Below, piece after piece: positions 57,333-64,000 of a DNA stretch of 64,000 nucleotides. Positions within the stretch are counted from its first letter, which is position 1; each line of letters opens with the position of its first letter. The DNA is taken from positions 4,428,189 through 4,492,188 of the forward strand of contig CM019230.1 of the NCBI GenBank assembly GCA_009741485.1. The letters run 5' to 3'. The notes beneath the pieces are model-generated. The model was not told where the DNA came from. It made no database searches and saw nothing but the letters and a program-made list of their open reading frames with translations. This DNA comes from Malurus cyaneus samueli (Eukaryota > Chordata > Aves > Passeriformes > Maluridae). Position numbers and translations under genes: made by a program.

Positions 57333-57762
57333 TGCATTAGGATTTTTAGTTTCTATATTTTCATGTATTTGTATTCTTGTACTTCTCTCGTACAGCACTA
57401 AAAACTACCGTTCTCTCATCTTTAGACAAAACAATTCCTCTCTGAGCTGAATCCAAGGACACCTCGCTGCCTCAGAGCCCCAAAATGTGGAAACAACAGA
57501 GAATTGGGGGGAGCAAGTTTGGGGTGGGTGACATCATGACCTGAAAAGATCATTGGGGAATTGAGGCCTAATGTGTTAATAAGGCAGAACTTATAAAAGG
57601 TGAAGATCTTGTGACTCAGGGTCCATTTTGGGCACAGCCTCAGGAGGAGGTTTTGTCTGCCCTAATGTACCAGGGGGCCTGTTAGGCCTGGATTAAAGTT
57701 TTCTATTCTCATTCTCTTAAGTTTATCTGGCTCTGTTTCAGATCAGCCTGATTGATAAGGCT
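57333..57762 (+). mobile_element. Solo LTR or 3' LTR, copy B
   Basis: 430 bp, TGCATTAGG...GATAAGGCT (final A changed to T), same orientation as copy A. It shares CTTATAAAAGGTGAAGATCT, GTACCAGGGGGCCTG, GGCCTGGATTAAAG and CAGATCAGCCTGATTGATAA. Differences are scattered single bases plus small indels, so neither copy is recent. Confidence 0.75.
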
Positions 57763-58487
57763 GATGTGTGCTCAGTTCCGTGTGAATTTTGCCCCCGAAT
57801 TGCTGCAGAGCCCGTGCAGCCACAGTCAGAGCAGCACCTGCTCATGACAGGATCACGGCAGAGCTTTCAGCCTTTCCAAAGGACACATTTCAGACCCAAA
57901 ACGGGTCAGACCTGGCAGAGCTGCCTGTCCCCACCGTAATGAAACCCCTGCCATTTTACTGCACTCAGGAATCCTGACAGAGTGGTAATTTGGGATGAAC
58001 TGGGTTCATTTTGAGACAGCAGCCAGCTGGAGTTATTTTGGATAAAAGATTGCAGTGCTCAGGGTAGTTAAGGGAGGAACAAGTAGAAGAAAAAACTTGA
58101 GGATAAACATAAAAAAAAGCAGGAAAAGCATCCCAGGGAAATTATTCTATCACAGTTATCAAATTTAGATCAGGTTGATCAATAGAGTTAATTTTGAAGT
58201 ACCTTGGCTTAACTTTCAGGTGAGACCTGCCTTGAGGGATTTTTGGGTGCTACAAACACTGCAGGTCCCTGGCAAAACCCAAATCAGCACCCCCTGGGAC
58301 AAAATTTCACCAGAACTTAAAATGAATAACAATTTAAATATCAGTTTAAACCATGTAAAACTTCACCAAAAAGGTATGGAGAAAAGTATTTTTTATACTT
58401 GATACTAAGAGATTCCCCTGAAGTCCTCAGCACCTTTCCCCCCTTGCTTTTCTCCTTGAGAACTGCGTGGCAAAGCTCTAAAAAGAA

Positions 58488-58553
58488 AGAGTTAGATGTG
58501 TGCCATGGGATAGAAAAAAGAGTTAGATGTGTGCCATGGGATAGAAAAAAAAA
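58488..58553. repeat. 33-bp tandem duplication
   Basis: GAGTTAGATGTGTGCCATGG followed by GATAGAAAAAA occurs twice in direct succession. Confidence 0.95.
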
Positions 58554-59059
58554 GGAAAGGTGATAATAAAAGAGCTTAATTTTTATAGACTCCACGAGAG
58601 GTTCTCATTCCATCAATTCTGAGTTTAAACAACACGAAAATGGGCCCAACCCAGGAGTAAATCCCCTCGGAGAGCAGCCTTTGGAGTCAATTTTTCATCT
58701 TAGCCTTCCTAGCCGGAGACATCCCACATAAATAAACATGTGCAAGTTATTGCCAGCATGCTCTGCTTTATTAATTTTGTGTAGAGCATGCTGGCTTTTG
58801 GGGAGGTTAATTTCCTGAACTGAGGAGAAAATGGCACTTCACCAATTTGAAAGTAAATAATGGCGTGGATAGCTTGGTTCATTATTTTTAACTCCGCAGA
58901 GTCTTTTGAGGGCTCCAGGAGGTTTTTTTTACTCCTTGTGTGGGGTGTGTTACACCAGGTTATACAGGAATTAATGGTTGTTTAAAAGCAGCAGTACCTT
59001 CTCCAGGTCCTTGTAAAAAGAGCTGAGATAATCCTGGGAATGTCAATCCCAAAGATGTG

Positions 59060-59200
59060 GCTACAGCTGGAATAAAACCCACTTAAATACCACTAAAAAG
59101 GAAATAATTTTCGAGAAAATTATCTTAAAATTTGGCAGCAGTTGGAGTAAAAACCACTAAAATACCACGTCACCTTCGAGAAAATATTCTTAAAATTTGG
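59060..59200. repeat. About 70-bp imperfect tandem duplication
   Basis: GCTGGAATAAAACCCACTTA..AATACCAC and TTTTCGAGAAAATTATCTTA..AAATTTGGCAG recur as GTTGGAGTAAAAACCACTAA..AATACCAC and CTTCGAGAAAATATTCTTAA..AATTTGGCAG. The copies differ by substitutions and a few indels. Confidence 0.9.
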
Positions 59201-59289
59201 CAGTTCTAAAAGCTGCTAGACTTCAGGGATATCACATTTTTGCTTCCTCTGCTGCTCTTTAATGCTGGTGATTGATACACGTATATTGT

Positions 59290-59505
59290 TTCGGGTTTTT
59301 TGGTATGTAAAGTTGTTTATTGGCAAGAAGTTTTGTATTTTTATAAGAATTTAAATAATTCATAATTAGTTTTTATTTGTATATAATGTATAGAAAGGGT
59401 AAAGTTTTTTTTTTTTGGCTTTTTTTTCTTATTTTTAAATGTTTTTTTGGGTTTTCGTGAATTGATTTTTTTGTATTTAATTGTAATTTTTTTTTAAGAG
59501 TTTTT
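59290..59505. repeat. T-rich low-complexity tract
   Basis: Repeated runs of 6-12 T with few C, separated by ATTTAA, GTATTT and GGGTTTT words. Confidence 0.9.
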
Positions 59506-61188
59506 TGTTTACTAAAGCAAACAGATTTTTGCAGTTCGAGGCCTGCATTCTCACACTTAACCTTAAAAACCCCTTAGGAATGAGAAGCAGCCCTGAGTGC
59601 CCAGTTTTTCTGTTGAACTCCCCAGGAACGTGGAACCAGAGCACAAAACCCAAAATTCCAGTTTTGTTTGGAGAAATGGGAAAACACCACGAGTCCATAT
59701 GGCACTGGAAATCCTGGTGCAAACTGGATTTAAACCCAGTCTGTTGATTCAAAGGCATATGGAAGCTACAGGGCTTTGACAGTAACACTTGACTGGGGCT
59801 ATTTCAGAATCCAGGCAAAAAACAGATGGCAGCAGTTCTGGGGTTTTGAAACATATGCTGGGAAACATAATTTTGAAGTCTATTTATTAACAGTAGGGTT
59901 AATTTCACTGGAATTCCTAATGATGCCGTCCGTGTGTTTTTTTAGAAAACTTGTGGTGTGAAAATTTACAGTTATGCAAATCTATGGTTCCAGAATTGTT
60001 TTCCACAGATCAAAAAATTGATAGGAATTCTAAATAACGCTCCTTTCAATCTGCATTTCTGTCTGTCTCGGAACAGACAAGATTAGAGGAATAATGTAAA
60101 TTGGAAACCGTTTAAAATTCATGTGTCATTTCGAGTTTGCAATAATCTTTTCATCATCTTAACTAATGTCAGGTGATAGTCAAAAGTACATTAATTTATC
60201 TGTCTTAGCAAAATGTTTAACATAGATAATGGATGAAAGAGAAAATATTATCTGGCTGACATGATGCAAAAATGTCATTCTGTTCTTCTCTGTGCAGATG
60301 GTTTTTCACTTCCCACGGTGTTTCTCTGTGGAAAATCTGTTGTGTTCTTGGTATTTAATTTGCCTTTTCGATGCAGTTTTCTCAATTAAATCTCACACAG
60401 ATGATGCAGTCATTTTTATATTCAGAGGATCAGCCTTCCTGCTCTTATTGGATAAACCCTAATGCAATCCATGGGGTTCAGATTTAGCTGCATGATATTA
60501 ATTAATTTTCAATTCAGATAAATGCTTCCTTGGTGTGGATCAAAAGGTAAATTTGGCCCCCAGGTCTGAAGCCCACGAGGAGGGCACATTTTGGGTGACT
60601 TGGCTGGGGTTTTACTGAGCCAGGGGGAATCCAGGTGAGGGAGGATGGGAGAGGTGGATCCAATAATTAATTATTCTGTACAACAGGAATTGGCTCCACT
60701 CTCAGCCTGCCCTGTGCCAACCCTGCCCTCTGACTGCTCATTAAAGCGATTTTTTTGTGACAAGGACATTTTCATCCCAATGCTGACTCGTTGAAAGGAG
60801 ATTTGTACCTGGTGTTGGGTATGAAAATGGTGTGAAAAAGAGAAATAAATCTGTGATAAAACCTTCATTTTCCACCTTGCAGCTTTTGCCTGAATAATTC
60901 AAGAACCCCTCTCCTCTTCCAGGACCTCTCTTCATTCAGGGAAGAGCAGGGAGTAAACAGGAACTCAACCCTGGTGCCTGACCTTGCAACCCAAACAATT
61001 GTTTTTAACTCCTTTCTACTTAAAACAGAATTGCCCATGCAGCTGCTGTCAGCAGCTAAAGAGAATCGTGAAACCTGACAGTTCATCCTGAATGGAAGCA
61101 ATGAGCCAATTTAACCTTGGTGTTCTCTTGATCAGGCTTTGGATGCCAGGGAATTCAGCTCCATGTCCTTCACAGAGCACAGGGAAAG

Positions 61189-61437
61189 TCTTTGTTAAAC
61201 GCAGGGTCTGGGCCACGGGACCAAGAGCTTTTTTTTCCATTTTTCTCTAAAGCAAGGAAAAATCTGCCAGATCTTTGTTAAACTCAAGGCCTGGGCCATG
61301 GGACCAAGAGCTTTTTATTCCATTTTTCTCTAAACCAAGGGAAAATCTGCCAGGTCTTTGTTAAACTCAGGGTCTGGGCCATGGGACCAAGAGCTTTTTT
61401 TTCCATTTTTCTCTAAACCAAGGGAAAGTCTGCCAGC
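61189..61437. repeat. 83-bp minisatellite, three copies
   Basis: The unit TCTTTGTTAAACTCAGGGTC, TGGGCCATGGGACCAAGAGC, TTTTTTTTCCATTTTTCTCT, AAACCAAGGGAAAATCTGCC, AG starts at 61189, 61272 and 61355: a constant period of 83 with about 92-95% identity between copies. Confidence 0.96.
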
Positions 61438-64000
61438 TGCCATGGTGCCTGTGATTTCCATGGCCACAATGAGGACCAGCAGGGCCGGTTCCATCCTCTT
61501 TAGATCGTGTATGGGGATGATACAGCAGGTTAAACATCACACTCCTGACTTTAAAGTTGTACCTAATCCCCTTCTGTGCCATATGAAACAAAAAAACTCG
61601 TCGTGAGGATGGGAAAGGGGAAGGTGTTTCCTCTCTCCCTTCATTTCCACAACGTTTGCAAAACGCCGAGCTCCCCCTTTGCCCCTCGAGAGCGACGAAT
61701 TCAAAGGCGATCATCCTAAAAGACATCCTGTAATTTGTTTTATCTATTTACAGAAGGATTTGTTTTTCTCTCTCTGACTTTGAGTTATTCATAAGGCATT
61801 CATTTACATGGCTATCTGCATATAAAATATTACCACTGGAGAGCAGCGTGGTGGAGAGCGAATATGGATTTCTGAGCCTTATCATCGTGTGTCTCTCATA
61901 TCAGGTGCTCATTTAGACAGAACTCATTGTATATTATTCTCCTGTGACAACATTAACCGGCCTCCGACTTTCCAGGGCTTGTTATCATTTCCAGAGTGTA
62001 AAAAAAAAAACAAAAAACCTCAAGGACTTGAAAGGACAGGCAGGAAAGTTTGCAGAACATTTCATTAATTTGTGGGGGAATTCGACTGACTGTAAGTGTC
62101 ATGTCTTTGCTGTGAGGACTGAGAACATCTGCCAAATATAATACTGCTCTCTTCCCTCACAGCCTGGCTCCTCTTCTGTTTGACATTGAGGGACTCACCC
62201 TTAACTCACACCGCCTCAGCCTGAAGAGGCAACTATGTACATTTACCTGAAGCTTAAATTTCAATTTGTATCGGGATGTCAGTCATCAGATAAATCCAGA
62301 CACTGAGGAAAGTGAATAATAAATAGCGGTGTGGGCCAAGAGAGAATAGGAAATGCCAGCAATAACTCCTTTCTAATCTATCCCTGCTCCTGTGATGCTC
62401 TGACTGTTATTTCTAGTGGACTTCCCCGTTCCTTGTAGCCAGAATGACAGCAAATCACACTCAGGGGTGGTAATGGCTGAATCTTTCCTCTGCCCGAGGG
62501 AGTTGTCTCAGAAAAGCATTCAAATGTACGGGTGACACTTGTCCAAATGATATAATAAGCTCTGGGGTTTGTCAAATTGATGTGGAAATACCACGGGGCC
62601 TCTCTTGGGCTGACTCACCATCTCCCCTTTGCATTTCCAGCCCCTGCTTGGCTCTCCAAAGACAAATGAAATCTCAGAGTACAGTGGGTGGTTGGGAGTG
62701 TAACCATCACCTTGATAATGTCCCAGACACATCACCTTTTTATCCGGATGACACCATCCTGCCCAATTTATGCTGCAAACCCTTTGGAAAGCGTGTGGAG
62801 ATGACCACAAACAGTGCTGGGCTGTGCAAGTGCAGAGAAAACCCAGAACACAGCGCTCCAAAGGGGCTGCAGGAGCATCCAGAGGGGTCTGGCCACCTTT
62901 GCTGTGTTTAACAACATCATTTTGCACAGATTGCCCTGGGATGGTCGGACCCCACCACAAGCAATGTGAATCCAGATGGATCTGAGTTTGGATGAGGATT
63001 GAGAAACACGAGATCAATGTAGAACCACTCTCCATGCTTCTGGAAACTGTCCATGAAATCTCTTGCACCCCGTTTTCTCCTGCTGCAGAGGACAGTGTTA
63101 CATCACCATTTTGCTCATTTTCTGTTCATTTTCCTTAAATTAAGCGAATTGCACCATTCTCAGCAATCCTGTTCACGCCTCAGCGCTGCCCTGATCCTCA
63201 GTGCTCTGTTAGGTTTGAGCCTGTTATTTTAAGAATAATTTTATTAAAAAAACACCCCTGGATTGATGATGTTCTTTTATCCATTTCACGGCGCTCAGAG
63301 GTTCTTATCTACGCCTTGTTGATTAAATGTGATCAGGCACGTCGAACTATAACATCTCCTTTAGAATTCATTGCAATAAGAACAATGCAAATATGTGCTT
63401 AAGGTGTCCCAGCCTGTGAATTATGGCCCTGATGGGCTGTAATGTCTTCTTTAAAGTGATAAAGTGAGTGAGGGAATTAGCAGGAGTTGAACTTTGAGAA
63501 AAGAGCAGCTGTATCACTGTGACTGCAGAGTTAATTCAACAACAAGGAAAGTGCCCTGGATTCTTTTTAATTTTCTCTGCTCTTTCCAGTGCTCTTTAAA
63601 AAAAAAAAAAAAAATTGAATTTCACCATCTCTTTTGGAGTTGCCACCCTGTCTCTGCTGACATTTCAGAGAGCCAATGGATCAAGCTCAGGGTTTGTGCC
63701 TCATTTTCTGACTGTTAGCTCTGAACTGTTCATCTTCAGGGAGACCATAAAAATCACACTGAAAATTGGTGAGCATGCTCGAGACAGACCTCAGACATGT
63801 TTTCAATTCAAAACCACCAATTTACACATTGAGCCAGTAACTTCAGATAAAAAAGGAACTGTCACAGAGACAAAAATCATGATCTGATGTATTATTTCCT
63901 ACAGCATTTGTGTTTGCAGACACAAATAAGCTCATCAGAGCAAAACCCTATAATAATTTCCCCACACTGCTTCTAAATTTCTCATATTAGAAATAGCTAT
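61438..64000. other. Intergenic DNA to the right edge
   Basis: 61740-62110 and 63230-63480 are AT-rich and retain CpGs, as conserved noncoding elements often do. An A-run lies at 63598-63614. A 182-codon minus-strand ORF at 62520-63068 is the longest non-repeat frame in the window but matches no family I know. Confidence 0.65.

Larger units (their letters stand above)
57763..61188. other. Intergenic DNA
   Basis: Small duplications at 58488-58553 and 59060-59200, a T-rich tract at 59290-59505, and an AT-rich stretch at 59990-60270 that may be a conserved element. No gene is recognised. Confidence 0.65.

Noticed and set aside
1..64000. CRISPR arrays, tRNA/rRNA genes, bacterial operons
   Set aside because: Tandem arrays here have no unique spacers between constant repeats, no cloverleaf or rRNA landmarks were seen, and the sequence is clearly vertebrate.

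Overview
The window looks like bird nuclear DNA, most likely passerine. It has long introns and intergenic DNA with many short random ORFs, minus-strand CR1 LINE 3' ends, LTR copies of an endogenous-retrovirus type, many GC-rich minisatellites and one CpG-island promoter. There is no sign of a bacterial, phage or plasmid replicon, no CRISPR array, and I found no tRNA or rRNA gene.

One protein-coding gene is clear: TOM1L1 (target of Myb1-like 1, also called Srcasm), on the minus strand from the start codon at 12764 to the left edge. I placed seven coding exons by hand: 12707-12764, 12542-12626, 10156-10234, 2983-3132, 2609-2728, 1036-1143 and 407-523. All have GT/AG boundaries and consistent phase. 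Together they give 239 codons covering the VHS domain, the linker and the start of the GAT domain. The rest of GAT and the tyrosine-motif tail lie beyond the left edge. Family and exon alignment come from remembered knowledge of vertebrate TOM1L1, not from a search.

Layout: 1-12764 is TOM1L1. Intron 3 (10155-3133) carries a 51-bp higher-order minisatellite and a roughly 1-kb, 16-18-bp minisatellite. 12400-13700 is the CpG-rich promoter, loaded with a GGGAT pentamer array able to form G-quadruplexes and a GC-rich minisatellite. 13650-14160 holds an unexplained minus-strand open frame with splice-like signals. From about 14200 to 64000 I see no recognisable gene. This desert contains four related LTRs of about 430 bp (28.6, 40.3, 52.9 and 57.3 kb), a good CR1 end at 38.4 kb, several new-looking minisatellites (25.2, 34.8, 46.6, 49.0 and 61.2 kb), simple repeats, and several AT-rich, CpG-retaining stretches that could be conserved regulatory elements.

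I did not find a new multi-gene system. The most interesting items are the density and architecture of tandem arrays around and inside TOM1L1, the four-copy LTR family, the possible exon(s) upstream of the promoter, and the CpG-rich knot at 53.9 kb.
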